NCBI GenBank assembly: GCA_964457065.1
Contig: CAYWDQ010000003.1
Coordinates: 1 to 64,000 of the forward strand
Direction: 5' to 3'
Source: Bog-473 sp964457065
Lineage (GTDB): Bacteria > Actinomycetota > Acidimicrobiia > Acidimicrobiales > RAAP-2
Length of the DNA stretch: 64,000 nt
Under the pieces are notes generated by a model, which worked only from the letters and a program-made list of their open reading frames with translations, searched no databases and was not told the origin of the DNA. This document shows positions 43,887 through 52,635 of the stretch, one piece after another. Within the stretch, counting starts at the first letter, position 1. Each line of letters begins with the position of its first letter. The position numbers and the translations under genes are program-made.

Positions 43887-45854
43887 GTGACGGACATCAG
43901 CAGCGACGAGATGCGAGATCAGCCGCCCCGTTCGGGCGCGGACCCGGCATCGGGTCAGCCCGCCGCCCCGCTCGCTTCTCCGCCCGGGGGCGCGCCTGGG
44001 CCACCACCCTGGAGCCGGCGGCTCCAGGTGTGGCGCTCGCCCGCCGGACAGCCGGCGTGGGCACGCCCCGCGCTCCTCCTCGTCGCCGCGCTCTCCGGAC
44101 TCGCCTACAGCTGGCAGGTCGGGTCGACCATCGAGATCTTCTACGCGGCGGCCGTGCGCAGCATGACGGAGAGCTGGCACAACCTGCTCTTCGGCGCGTT
44201 CGACCCCTCCGGCACCATCACCGTCGACAAGTTGCCGGGCGCGCTGTGGGTCCAGGCCCTGTCGGCGCGGCTGTTCGGCTTCCACGTCTGGTCGCTGATG
44301 CTGCCCCAGGCCGCCGAGGGTGTGCTCACCGTGCTGGTGCTCTACCACACGGTGCGCCGTCTGGCCGGTCCGCCGGCGGCTCTCGTCGCATCCGTGGTCC
44401 TGGCGGCCTCCCCGGCCACCATGACGCTCGACCGGGGGAACATCCCCGACTCGCTCATGATCCTGCTGTTGGTCCTGGCCGCCGATTCGACGGTCACCGC
44501 GATCGTCCACGGCCGCTGGCGGAGCGTGGTCATGGTCGGGCTCTGGGTCGGCCTGGCCTTCCAGGCCAAGATGCTCGAGGCCTGGCTTGTCCTGCCCGCC
44601 CTGGCCCTGGCCTACCTGGTGGCGGCGCGTGGGACGACCTGGGCGCGCCTCGGCCGCCTGGTCGCCATCGGCGCGACGACCGTCGTCGTCTCGCTCTCGT
44701 ACATGACGTTCGTCACCCTCACGCCGGCGTCCCAGCGGCCGTACGTGGACGGGAGCACGAGCAACTCGGTGTACCAGCAGGTTTTCGACTACAACGGCTT
44801 CTCGCGCGTCGGCCAGGCCTCGCCGAACCAGTTACTCGGCCGGACGCTCGGGACGCCCCTGTTCAGCCAGGCCGAGCCGCCGCCGGCATGGGACCGTCTG
44901 CTGACCCGGAGCTACGGCCGCGACACGGGTTGGCTCCTGCCGGCGGCCCTCATCGCTGCGGGCGGCATCCTCGTGGCGCGGCGCAGGGAGCCGCGCACGG
45001 ACCTCGCACGCGCCGGCGCGCTGTTGTGGGGGACGTGGCTCGTCGTCCTGGCCGTGCTGTTCTCCGTCAGCACCACCATGAACTCGTACTACGCGGGCGC
45101 GCTGTCGCCCGCGGTGGCCGGCCTTCTCGGGATCGGGTCCGCGCTGGCGTGGCAGCGCCGCCGGGAGGCGTGGGTGGCGGTGGTGACGGCGGCCACCGTC
45201 CTGGTCACCGTCGGTTACGCCGCCTGGATACTGCCGACGAGGGGCACGGGCCTCCCCGCCGGGCTCGCGGCCGCCGCCATCGTGCTCGGGCTGGCAGCGG
45301 TGCTGGCACTCGCCCTGAGCGCGCTCCGCCACAGGACACGGGCGGGACCGGCACCAGAGGCGGTGATCGCGGCGATCCTGACGGGCGCCGCACTGCTCCT
45401 CGTCCCGGCAATCGCGAGCGCCTCGGTCGTCGCGGAGGGGCTCGGCCCCTTCGACACGCCGTTCCAGTCGGCCGGCGTGACCAGGTTCGTCCACACCGTG
45501 TTCGCCCCGCAGCCCTCGCCGCCCGCCCTGGCCGCCATCGAGGCCGCCCGCCGCGGCGCACCCTTCCTCATGGCGGCCCAGACGTCGGCCGTCGCCGCGC
45601 CGTACATCTACGCCACCGGCGAGGAGGTCCTCCCCCTCGGCGGCTACACCGGCACCATTCCGGCGCCGTCCACCGCCGCCACACGGGCGATGATCGCCGC
45701 CGGCGACTTCCATCTGGCCCTCGTCGCGTCGCCGGGCGCCACCCAGAGCACCCACTACATCGCCCGGCATTGCCTCCACCTTCCGCCGTCGGGGAACAAG
45801 GCGTCGGTGGCGCCGCGGCTCAGGATCTACTTCTGTGCGCGGTCATCTGGCTGA
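43887..45854 (+). CDS. GT39-like polytopic membrane glycosyltransferase
   Basis: A 655-residue protein of the ArnT/PMT (YkcA/YkcB-like) group that uses polyprenyl-phosphate sugars at the outer face of the membrane. The conserved first loop has YAAAVRSMTESWHNLLFGAF and ITVDKLPGALWVQALSARLF, with the usual Asp-Lys-Pro-Gly. About 11-13 hydrophobic segments follow, then a C-terminal extracellular domain (AAPYIYATGEEVLPLGGYTG). The first ~55 residues are Pro/Gly-rich. Start GTG 43887. The acceptor is unknown. Confidence 0.87.
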   Translation: MTDISSDEMRDQPPRSGADPASGQPAAPLASPPGGAPGPPPWSRRLQVWRSPAGQPAWARPALLLVAALSGLAYSWQVGSTIEIFYAAAVRSMTESWHNLLFGAFDPSGTITVDKLPGALWVQALSARLFGFHVWSLMLPQAAEGVLTVLVLYHTVRRLAGPPAALVASVVLAASPATMTLDRGNIPDSLMILLLVLAADSTVTAIVHGRWRSVVMVGLWVGLAFQAKMLEAWLVLPALALAYLVAARGTTWARLGRLVAIGATTVVVSLSYMTFVTLTPASQRPYVDGSTSNSVYQQVFDYNGFSRVGQASPNQLLGRTLGTPLFSQAEPPPAWDRLLTRSYGRDTGWLLPAALIAAGGILVARRREPRTDLARAGALLWGTWLVVLAVLFSVSTTMNSYYAGALSPAVAGLLGIGSALAWQRRREAWVAVVTAATVLVTVGYAAWILPTRGTGLPAGLAAAAIVLGLAAVLALALSALRHRTRAGPAPEAVIAAILTGAALLLVPAIASASVVAEGLGPFDTPFQSAGVTRFVHTVFAPQPSPPALAAIEAARRGAPFLMAAQTSAVAAPYIYATGEEVLPLGGYTGTIPAPSTAATRAMIAAGDFHLALVASPGATQSTHYIARHCLHLPPSGNKASVAPRLRIYFCARSSG

Positions 45855-45932
45855 GGGTTCGTCCATCCCTTCGACACGATCGATACCCGACTCCTTCACG
45901 TAGATGACCTCCGACAAGGCTCCGAGCCGCTG

Positions 45933-46520
45933 TCAACGAGTCCACTCGTACGTGTAGGAAGCATCTCCATCGGTGAAGACGACGGCACTGGGCCTGGTTC
46001 CATCGGCGAGTTCGAATGTCTGATAACCCGTGACGCATTGGTTCGGGTCGATCGAGGGGATCTGATCAAGCCCCGGAATCTGGGCATCTCCCACGGGATC
46101 CCCGACGACCTCATCATGACCGATCAGGAGCGCCACGTGGGACGGGTTGCCTACGGTCACCGGACCTGCACAGAACTGCACCTGGGCAATGGCAAGTTCG
46201 TCTCCCTGCGCCGGTTGAACGTCGGACACCTGCGAAATGGCCGGGACCGTCAGTGACAGGACCGTGACGCCCGCGATGCCGGACGAATAGGAATTCGAGT
46301 CCCGCCGAAGAGAGATCTGCTGTCCGATATGGGCCACCGAGACGATTCGGAGGGGTTCCACCGGGATGCGTGGGAATGCGGTGTTGCTATCACTCGGTCC
46401 CAGGTTGACGGCTATGCCGAAAAGGACGGCGGTGCCAACCAGCCCGACGATTCCGAGGATGAGACCGGCGCGTTCGATCCGCAACAGGCCCAACGGGCGG
46501 CTTGGGACGCCCTTGATCAA
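45933..46520 (-). CDS. membrane-anchored extracellular protein, DUF4352-like
   Basis: A frame of up to 195 residues. One N-terminal TM helix (AGLILGIVGLVGTAVLFGIA) is followed by an extracellular domain ending CVTGYQTFELADGTRPSAVV, DASYTYEW, which resembles DUF4352-type immunoglobulin-like domains. No ATG or GTG is available at the start; candidates are TTG 46520, TTG 46493 and TTG 46484. The 5' end lies antisense to a conserved tail-coding segment (46473-46538), so either the start is internal or the locus is rearranged. Function unknown. Confidence 0.65.
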   Translation of the reverse strand: MIKGVPSRPLGLLRIERAGLILGIVGLVGTAVLFGIAVNLGPSDSNTAFPRIPVEPLRIVSVAHIGQQISLRRDSNSYSSGIAGVTVLSLTVPAISQVSDVQPAQGDELAIAQVQFCAGPVTVGNPSHVALLIGHDEVVGDPVGDAQIPGLDQIPSIDPNQCVTGYQTFELADGTRPSAVVFTDGDASYTYEWTR

Positions 46521-46538
46521 AGCAGTGGGCAGTGGTGA
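46473..46538 (+). repeat. second copy of the AQRAAWDALDQSSGQW tail
   Basis: This segment and its stop encode the same final 21 residues as the membrane protein ending at 33873 (minus strand, 33873-33938), except for one Lys/Gln change. Over 69 aligned bases there are 11 differences, 10 of them third-position and silent. The similarity ends 3 nt after the stop. An open frame leads into it from ATG 46329 but has no upstream domain likeness. It may be the end of a small gene or the relic of one. Confidence 0.8.
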
Positions 46539-46590
46539 GGATCACGAATCCTCGCTCGTTCCCCTGTGCCGTTGCGGCGTATGCAACCCT

Positions 46591-46621
46591 TGCCAAGAGC
46601 GGCCCTCGCCGCTCCTTGGCA
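46591..46621. terminator. 12-bp hairpin, possible terminator
   Basis: TGCCAAGAGCGG, 6-nt loop CCCTCG, then CCGCTCCTTGGCA with one bulged C. It is followed on the plus strand by a weak T-rich stretch (CCTTTAG). It lies 50 nt after the tail-coding stop at 46538 and could end that transcript. Confidence 0.45.
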
Positions 46622-46867
46622 TTGCCGGAGGGGTAGGCCTTTAGATTGAGCCAAGGGAGGATCTGCTCGGAAGGTCGTTGCAATCCTGGTCACACGATGT
46701 GGTCGTCGGACTTGGACCGCGAGACATCAACTTGGCGATCGCCAGTCATGACTGGCCCGGCTCCGAACTCTGCGGCCCCATAGCCCCTCCTGATGCTCGG
46801 GGCAGGCCCACAACCACAAGGAAACCTTTGCCCCAATCGAGATTCCCGTACCTTGCTCTAAACCACA
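46622..46867. other. intergenic, nothing recognised
   Basis: About 245 bp between two strong hairpins. Base composition is less GC-rich than neighbours. No gene, tRNA or repeat seen. Confidence 0.5.
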
Positions 46868-46907
46868 CCGAGGGGTGTCCCGCGATCACTCGCCGGACAC
46901 CCCTCGG
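46868..46907 (-). terminator. 13-bp perfect hairpin after the binding-protein gene
   Basis: CCGAGGGGTGTCC, 14-nt loop, GGACACCCCTCGG, all 13 pairs perfect, with an outer CACACC / GGTGTG pair. It starts 79 nt past the stop of the minus-strand gene at 46986 and is the likely transcription end. No clear U-run. Confidence 0.55.
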
Positions 46908-46985
46908 GCCGAGGTGTGACGTAACTGTTTCCGCGCTCGGGCTGGATGGCCCAGCGTGGGCGCTCGGTTGTTGCTCCCTGCCTGC

Positions 46986-49070
46986 TCAGCTCCCCAAAGT
47001 GTTGACCGCGAGAACCGGGGCTTGGCCGGGGAAGTAGACGGTGGTTGGTGCAGACGTGCCGGTTCCGGCCACGGCGTTGCTCGTCACCTGGATCTGGTCG
47101 GTGGCAAGTCCGCCGGTGGGGCCAATGGCTGTGATGGTGTCCGTCGAGTCCGTCGGGTAGTTGGCGTCGCTACTCCCAAGGGCCACCGAGGACCCGTTCG
47201 GGATCTCGACTTCCCATCCGACCTTCACGGTGGGGGGAACCGGGTTGGTCAAGGTGATCACGTTGCTGCCCACCGTGATCCCACCCGACGCAATGGCCAG
47301 GTTCGCGCCGCACGTTCCGTTCACGCCACCACCAGGCACGTTGTCAGCGGGAGTCTGGTTGGCGACCGGAAGCTCCGGAGTGGCGTCGGTGAGGCGGGAG
47401 AATCCGTAGGTCCCGTTGATGATGTTGGTGAGGTCGGTGTCAAAGTTCCCTCCGCTGACGTGATTCGTTCCCTTCTGGATCGCCGAGTTGGAGTCACACA
47501 ACCAATCGAGGAAGCCGGCCGTCGACGCCCTGACCGTGTCCGTGCGGTAGATGTTGAACAGCGTCCGGGCCATCGGGTACGAGTCGTTCCGTTCGGTCGC
47601 GATGCTCGGAGATTTTGAGTTGGCCGTCAGGTACTTCTCCGTGAAGCTGCTCGGGTCACCCGCCGGAATCGTCCCACCTTCGATGCTGGCCACGATGGCG
47701 TTGTTGTTGGTGGTGTACGCCCCGTAGCCAACGAAGTACAGCGACGTGGCGATGTCGGTGGCCTGGTCGGCCGAGTCGTTGGGCCAGTTGGCATTGGCGA
47801 AGTCACCGATCTGGCTGGCATCGCTCTCGAGCGCGATTTCATTGTTCCCGCTCCCCCCAGCCGGGCCCTGACTCGCTTCGGGATCGGGCCCCGAGGCGGC
47901 GTTCGGGTCGATTGTGCTGGAGTTTATGGTTGTGCCGGTGTCGCTGCAGTTGGTCCCGTTGGTGATGCCCGACTGGGCAAAGCTATAGAACGTGGTTGCT
48001 GTCGCCTGCCCGGTATTGACGCCGATGATGCGGATGGGCACGCCGATGGGCGTACCGTTGCCGACGGGGTTGCCGCCCAGGTTGGTCAGCTGGCCCCAGT
48101 CGGTGATCTGGCTCGTGTTTGGCGTCGCGCTCGGCCCGTGCTGGCAGAAGAGCCGGTAGGCGACGGAGGTCGCGCCGGTTCCACCACCGATGGCCGTGTT
48201 GTCGATGTCCGTGAACGGAGCGCCCGTGCACTCACCGGCCGTCGGAGCGGCAGGGTACTTCGTGTTGATGGTGCAGTTGGTCGGGTCAGTCGGCAGCCAG
48301 CCGGCGGCGACCGGGCCGATCCCGCCAGCGGGGAAGGCGGTGCAGGTCACCGTGCCGTTCGCCGCCGAGTAACTCGGGTACTGACCGGCGGTGGAGCACT
48401 GGGGGTCGGTCTGGGTCAGGTACCCGGTCGGGGCACCGTAGAGGGCCGGGTCGATCGCCTGGAAGTCGGTGGCCACGACGGAGTCCTTGGCAAAGCCGAG
48501 GTCCACTCCCGTGGGGCAGGTGGTCGTCGACACTGGCCTCGACGACCGGGCGTAGTCGACGCCGAGTGGCCCCGCCGGCGCAGCTGGGGTGCCACCGCAC
48601 AGCTCGGCCTGGCCGTTGCCCGAGCCGACGTCGTTGGTGCCTTGCAGCTCTTCGGAGCCAGAGAAGTTGTCGGTTTCGTCGGACTGCGTGTTGTCGGGGT
48701 TGGGTGTGGAGACGGACGGCTGTTGGCAGTCCGAGTCGGCCGTCTTGGTGATCGTGCACGAGAACGGGGTGACACCGGCGTTGTTGTAGAGGCTGCCGAT
48801 GGTCTCCATCACGTACAGCGTGGCGTCCGATCCCTCGGAGTTGTCCACGTTGCTGATCGGGTCGACGCCCGGCGAGCTCTGTGGCAGCCACCAGGGATAC
48901 TCGCCGAAGCCGGAGACCGGGGCGCCTGCTTGGCCGGGGAACGGAGGGAGGGTGATCGCGGCCGAAGCCGGTCCCGCCATCCCCACGCCCAACAGAAGCA
49001 CGACAGCCATGGCCGCCGCGCCGAGTGATGATGCCACCGCAAAGCCTTGCCGCAGTCTGCGCAGATTCAT
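46986..49070 (-). CDS. large secreted protein with periplasmic-binding-protein-like domain
   Basis: A 694-residue protein with a signal peptide (ASSLGAAAMAVVLLLGVGMA then GPASA). The middle has PstS-like features (SDASQIGDFANANWPNDSAD, SYPMARTLFNIYRTDTVRAS, GFLDWLCDSNS). Low-complexity Thr/Asn/Gly stretches and several Cys are present. The C-terminus is a beta-rich module (GGITVGSNVITLTNPVPPTV, NAVAGTGTSAPTTVYFPGQA). GAAGGAG precedes the ATG. No ABC permease or ATPase genes are near, so phosphate transport is not shown; a surface role is equally possible. Confidence 0.75.
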   Translation of the reverse strand: MNLRRLRQGFAVASSLGAAAMAVVLLLGVGMAGPASAAITLPPFPGQAGAPVSGFGEYPWWLPQSSPGVDPISNVDNSEGSDATLYVMETIGSLYNNAGVTPFSCTITKTADSDCQQPSVSTPNPDNTQSDETDNFSGSEELQGTNDVGSGNGQAELCGGTPAAPAGPLGVDYARSSRPVSTTTCPTGVDLGFAKDSVVATDFQAIDPALYGAPTGYLTQTDPQCSTAGQYPSYSAANGTVTCTAFPAGGIGPVAAGWLPTDPTNCTINTKYPAAPTAGECTGAPFTDIDNTAIGGGTGATSVAYRLFCQHGPSATPNTSQITDWGQLTNLGGNPVGNGTPIGVPIRIIGVNTGQATATTFYSFAQSGITNGTNCSDTGTTINSSTIDPNAASGPDPEASQGPAGGSGNNEIALESDASQIGDFANANWPNDSADQATDIATSLYFVGYGAYTTNNNAIVASIEGGTIPAGDPSSFTEKYLTANSKSPSIATERNDSYPMARTLFNIYRTDTVRASTAGFLDWLCDSNSAIQKGTNHVSGGNFDTDLTNIINGTYGFSRLTDATPELPVANQTPADNVPGGGVNGTCGANLAIASGGITVGSNVITLTNPVPPTVKVGWEVEIPNGSSVALGSSDANYPTDSTDTITAIGPTGGLATDQIQVTSNAVAGTGTSAPTTVYFPGQAPVLAVNTLGS
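47040..47079 (-). repeat. inverted repeat arm 1 (40 bp)
   Basis: The reverse complement of this segment is identical to 49902-49941. It codes for the NAVAGTGTSAPTT stretch near the C-terminus of the secreted protein. The arms are 2.8 kb apart and enclose most of the gene. Confidence 0.95.
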
Positions 49071-49498
49071 GATCGTTGGTTTCTCCTTCTCGGGTTTGAG
49101 TTGCTCTCAATCCGCGGCCAATTGACGCGATTGGTTCGTATCGATGGAACTGCTGCAGGGCCTCTTGAGCGCTCCGGTCCCAGCTCAGAACCCTTGTAAG
49201 TCGCTATAGTTGAGCAAAATACTCAGCTTTAGGGCAACCGTCAACACTCGTGTGACGAGAACATGAACCGGGACGGCCAGAGCATGTCGGGATAGCCAAA
49301 GTCACGCTTCGACCGTGACGCGCTTGCGCTCCGTTTCGTCGCCGGGCCGAAACATCCTGAGCGCCGTAAGTGACCTTCGTCGCCTCTGGATCGGGACCTG
49401 AGAACACCCGGTATCCGAAATCCGGAGGCGAGAGACGACATCGCGCAAGGTTCACCTCACCGTAACGACGCGGTCACAAGGCCCTCCGCGATACTCCG
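49071..49498. other. 428-bp upstream region of the binding-protein gene
   Basis: Contains the inverted repeat TTGAG-TTGCT-CTCAA (49096-49110) close to the start of the minus-strand gene and a GGTTCACCTCACCG string at 49449-49462 that resembles half of an actinobacterial Pho box. Both are weak. No gene recognised. Confidence 0.4.
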
Positions 49499-49636
49499 GT
49501 GGCGGCTCCTGGAGATCTTGCTCGGCCAAAGCGGTTCCTGGCACTCGCTTCATGGGCGGGCCTGTTGATCACGGCCCTGTCCTGGCTGGGTTGCCGTTGC
49601 CCGCTGGGACAGAGGCGTCGTGGTAGCACCAGCACG

Positions 49637-49995
49637 GGAGCGCGCATCCTCTACACCGCCGCCGGTGACGACGGTCACGCCGTCGGGTACCCGGCCGCCT
49701 CCCCCAACGCGGTCGGCGTCGGCGGTACGACGCTCAACGGATGCGGCGGCACGAGTTGCGCGAGCTTCACGAGCGAGACCGCGTTGTCTGACTCAGTTGG
49801 CGTTCTCTGGGCCTACGAGGACATACCCGCGGACCAGTCGGCTTATGGCGTCCCGTCTCTACGATGAATCGTCGGGCGGGATCTCCGATCACGGTGGCGA
49901 ACAACGCCGTGGCCGGAACCGGCACGTCTGCACCAACCACCTTCTATTTCCCGGGCCAAGCTCCGGTCTTGGCCGTCGCCAACGTAAATAGCTGA
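49637..49995 (+). pseudogene. decayed S53 (sedolisin) peptidase with C-terminal surface module
   Basis: 49637-49867 encodes part of an S53 catalytic domain (LYTAAGDDGHAVGYPAASPN, AVGVGGTTLN, SFTSETALSDS), the region around the oxyanion Asp, and then stops. In another frame, 49888-49995 encodes a module end (NAVAGTGTSAPTTFYFPGQA) ending in TGA. The SGTS nucleophile motif, the prodomain and the signal peptide are absent. The two parts are in different frames, so this is a deletion-rich relic. The second part is nearly identical to the end of the neighbouring gene. Confidence 0.8.
49902..49941 (+). repeat. inverted repeat arm 2 (40 bp)
   Basis: A perfect 40-bp match, in inverse orientation, to 47040-47079. 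It lies in the S53-module relic. Similarity continues on both sides at a lower level. Confidence 0.95.
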
Positions 49996-50185
49996 GAAAG
50001 AAGTGCTCAGTTCGCTGTGTGACGCCGGACGAAAGGTGCTCCGACCTGTGGGCAAAGCACATTTCGAGATTGCGGTGTGTTACAGGAACCGGCCTCCGGC
50101 CGGTCTAACGTCCCAGGTCTAGCGGTAGGATCCGCCATTCGGGATTCGCGGAATCAAGCCCCGCCATCGTATACCCTCCCCCGGA

Positions 50186-51178
50186 GTGAGCGACCCCCAC
50201 GCCGTGATCCCCGAATCGGGGCTGCTCGAGGACCTACCGAGCCGGCAGCTCCTGAGGGGCCTCTTCCACCTGCTCTTCGGCCGCGAGCCCGACCTCTCCG
50301 CCGAGGGTGCCTACGTGGCGGAGCTCGAGAGCGAGGCGCTCTCGCCGCGCCAGCTCGTCGAGTGGCTGATCCACTCCGCGGAATGGAGCCACGCCGCGCC
50401 CATGACGGAGTTCGGCCCTTCCCTTCACTATGGGAGAGGCGTGTTCATCCGCAGCCTTCCGCGCGCCAGGCGGATCCTCGACATCGGCGGTGCCTCCATC
50501 GGCGATCCTTCCGGTGCGCTCGTGCTCATGGGCTACCCGTACCCGTTCGACGAGCTGATCGTCATCGATCTCCCGAGCGAGGACAGGCACGAGCTGTACC
50601 GGGACGAGTCCCGCCCCATGTCGGTGCAGACCCGCCAGGGCCTCGTGACGTACCGCTACCACTCCATGACCGACCTGAGCTCCTACCCGTCGGGGTCCTT
50701 CGATCTGGTGTACAGCGGGCAGAGCATCGAGCACGTCACGCGACGCCAGGCGAACAGCGTGCTGTCACAGGCGCGGCGCGTGCTCAAGCCTGGCGGCTAC
50801 CTCGCCCTCGACACGCCCAACGCCAAGTTGACCCGGTTGCAGCAGGACGCCTACATCGACCCCGACCACAAGTACGAGTACACGCACGAGGAGCTTGCCG
50901 CCATGCTCCGCGGGAACGGCTTCGTGATCGAGCAGGCGGTCGGTATCAACTACGGCGGGGAATCGGTCGCCCGCGGCGTGTTCGACCCGCTCGAGCTCGC
51001 GACCAAACGCGGCGTCTTCCACGAGATAGCGGATTGCTACCTGCTGGGCTACGTGTGCCGTCGACCGGCGGACGCCAGGTTGGTGCCGCTCGCCAACCGG
51101 GCCGCCTGGACCGTCACCGGACCGGACGCCGTCCCGGCCCGCGCCCGCCGCACCGTCAAGAGGTTGCGCTCCCGCTGA
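50186..51178 (+). CDS. SAM-dependent methyltransferase with DUF4214-like N-terminus
   Basis: A 330-residue protein. Residues ~15-75 (LLRGLFHLLFGREPDLSAEG, LVEWLIHSAEW) look like a DUF4214 linker domain, often found in surface-glycan enzymes. The methyltransferase part has ARRILDIGGASIGDPSG, FDLVYSGQSIEHV and LKPGGYLALDTPNA. Start GTG 50186; TATACC lies ~10 nt upstream. A role in methylating a sugar or glycolipid is an inference from domain company. Confidence 0.83.
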   Translation: MSDPHAVIPESGLLEDLPSRQLLRGLFHLLFGREPDLSAEGAYVAELESEALSPRQLVEWLIHSAEWSHAAPMTEFGPSLHYGRGVFIRSLPRARRILDIGGASIGDPSGALVLMGYPYPFDELIVIDLPSEDRHELYRDESRPMSVQTRQGLVTYRYHSMTDLSSYPSGSFDLVYSGQSIEHVTRRQANSVLSQARRVLKPGGYLALDTPNAKLTRLQQDAYIDPDHKYEYTHEELAAMLRGNGFVIEQAVGINYGGESVARGVFDPLELATKRGVFHEIADCYLLGYVCRRPADARLVPLANRAAWTVTGPDAVPARARRTVKRLRSR

Positions 51179-51207
51179 CTCGCCCCCCCGGCTTCCTCGG
51201 GGCCGGG

Positions 51208-52224
51208 TCAGGCCGGATCCGGAGGCTCCGATCCAGCTTCGCTCGAGTCGCCCTGGAATCGCTTCAGCCAGTCTCCCAGCTGCCGCCCGAGACCCTGCAC
51301 ACCGCCCGCCGTGCGCTCGAGCACACCGGAGAACCGGTCCTTGTAATGGCCGACGGCCGCGTCGAACTCGGCCGATGGAGCCGGCTCACTTCCGCGCCGT
51401 GCGTAGTCTCCGCTCATGATCCGGTCGTAGTCGCCGGACCGGACCCATGCATTCAGCTCCTTGACGCGGCGCACCGCAATCGGATGAGTGAGGCTCAGTT
51501 CGGACCAGAAACGCGCCTGGCGGGAGAAGAGGTCGTCCTCGTCTTCGTACGCGTCCGCCTGCTGCAAGAAGGCATCGAAGTTCATCCCCGGCAGCGCGCC
51601 GCCTGCCATTCTCATGAGCATGTGGCACGGAACCAGTGGATCCCCCATGACCAGGGCAGCGGCCCGGTCGGAAGACAGCTCGGCTGCTCGGGCCCACTCG
51701 AGCAGCGCGTAGTACATGCCCCGCACGGGTAGTCCGAGGAGCAACGACTTGGGAAGCGCACCGTTCATGAATTGATGCAGCAGCACGAGGGCGGTGGTGT
51801 AGTAGGTGTGCTCGGACAGCACGTGTCCGACCTCGTGGCCCAGTATGGCCTGCGTCTCTGCCGCAGTGTACGAAGCGATGACCGAGGAGTTCACGACGAC
51901 GATCGGCGTCTTGGCACCGATGGCCATGGCGTTGACCTCCGGATCGTTGATGACGTACAGGTCGGGAATCCGATCCAGGTCGAGTATCGAGACGCACTCG
52001 ACATAGCGACCCCAGACGTCAGGGACCTGTTGCTCGCCGAGGCGTACAGCGTTCCCCTTGACGATCTGTCGCGTGCGACGTTCGTGTCCGAGGTCGGTGA
52101 GCCGCTTGACCACCGTGTCGAGAAGGGGCACCGCGTGGAGCGCCGAGGTTGCGGCGCGGTCGGCGGGGTGCTCGTAGGCTTTGGGGCTGATCTCCTTGAA
52201 TTGGTGCGTCAGCTCGACTGCCAC
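51208..52224 (-). CDS. M48-family zinc metallopeptidase
   Basis: A 338-residue peptidase. The zinc motif is ILGHEVGHVLSEH (HExxH) and the third ligand Glu is in RAAELSSDRAAALV. The N-terminus resembles the HtpX/YcaL core (LYVINDPEVNAMAIGAKTPI). There is no clear signal peptide and at most weak hydrophobic helices, so it may be cytosolic or peripheral. Start ATG 52224. The C-terminal ~60 residues are variable. Confidence 0.88.
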   Translation of the reverse strand: MAVELTHQFKEISPKAYEHPADRAATSALHAVPLLDTVVKRLTDLGHERRTRQIVKGNAVRLGEQQVPDVWGRYVECVSILDLDRIPDLYVINDPEVNAMAIGAKTPIVVVNSSVIASYTAAETQAILGHEVGHVLSEHTYYTTALVLLHQFMNGALPKSLLLGLPVRGMYYALLEWARAAELSSDRAAALVMGDPLVPCHMLMRMAGGALPGMNFDAFLQQADAYEDEDDLFSRQARFWSELSLTHPIAVRRVKELNAWVRSGDYDRIMSGDYARRGSEPAPSAEFDAAVGHYKDRFSGVLERTAGGVQGLGRQLGDWLKRFQGDSSEAGSEPPDPA

Positions 52225-52284
52225 GGGGTTCCAATCGATCGAGTCCGCGCCAGCTTAGGTGAGGACACCGATCCGGCCGGGTCG

Positions 52285-52635
52285 TCAGTGTGATGCCGAA
52301 TCGCCGGCTTCCCTGTGCGCTGCTTCGGCGAGCTGCTTGATGGCCTGCAGCCGCCGGTCCCACAGCTTGGCCTGATCCGTCATGGCGTGCGAAGCCGCGT
52401 CGAGGCGATCGGGGTCGACGTGAAAGCGCACCTCGCGCCCGTCCCGTTGGCGGGTGACGAGTCCGGCGTGCTCGAGCACCACCAGGTGCTTGATCACAGC
52501 CTGGCGACTGAACGGGACCTTCTGCGCCAGAGAGCTCGCCGTCGCGTCGCCGCCCTCGACGAGCAGATCGAGGACCCGACGACGAGACGGATCGGCGATG
52601 GCCGACCACAGCTCGTCGTCGGTACCTGCGCTCAT
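52285..52635 (-). CDS. ArsR-family transcriptional regulator
   Basis: A 116-residue winged-helix repressor: LWSAIADPSRRRVLDLLVEG, ASSLAQKVPFSRQAVIKHLV, LEHAGLVTRQRDGREVRFHV. There is no metal CxC motif, as is normal for ArsR proteins paired with SRPBCC genes. ATG 52635 overlaps the upstream SRPBCC stop by 4 nt. It probably controls its own operon through the two TGCAAC-N5-GTTGCA sites at 53564-53614. Confidence 0.93.
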   Translation of the reverse strand: MSAGTDDELWSAIADPSRRRVLDLLVEGGDATASSLAQKVPFSRQAVIKHLVVLEHAGLVTRQRDGREVRFHVDPDRLDAASHAMTDQAKLWDRRLQAIKQLAEAAHREAGDSASH

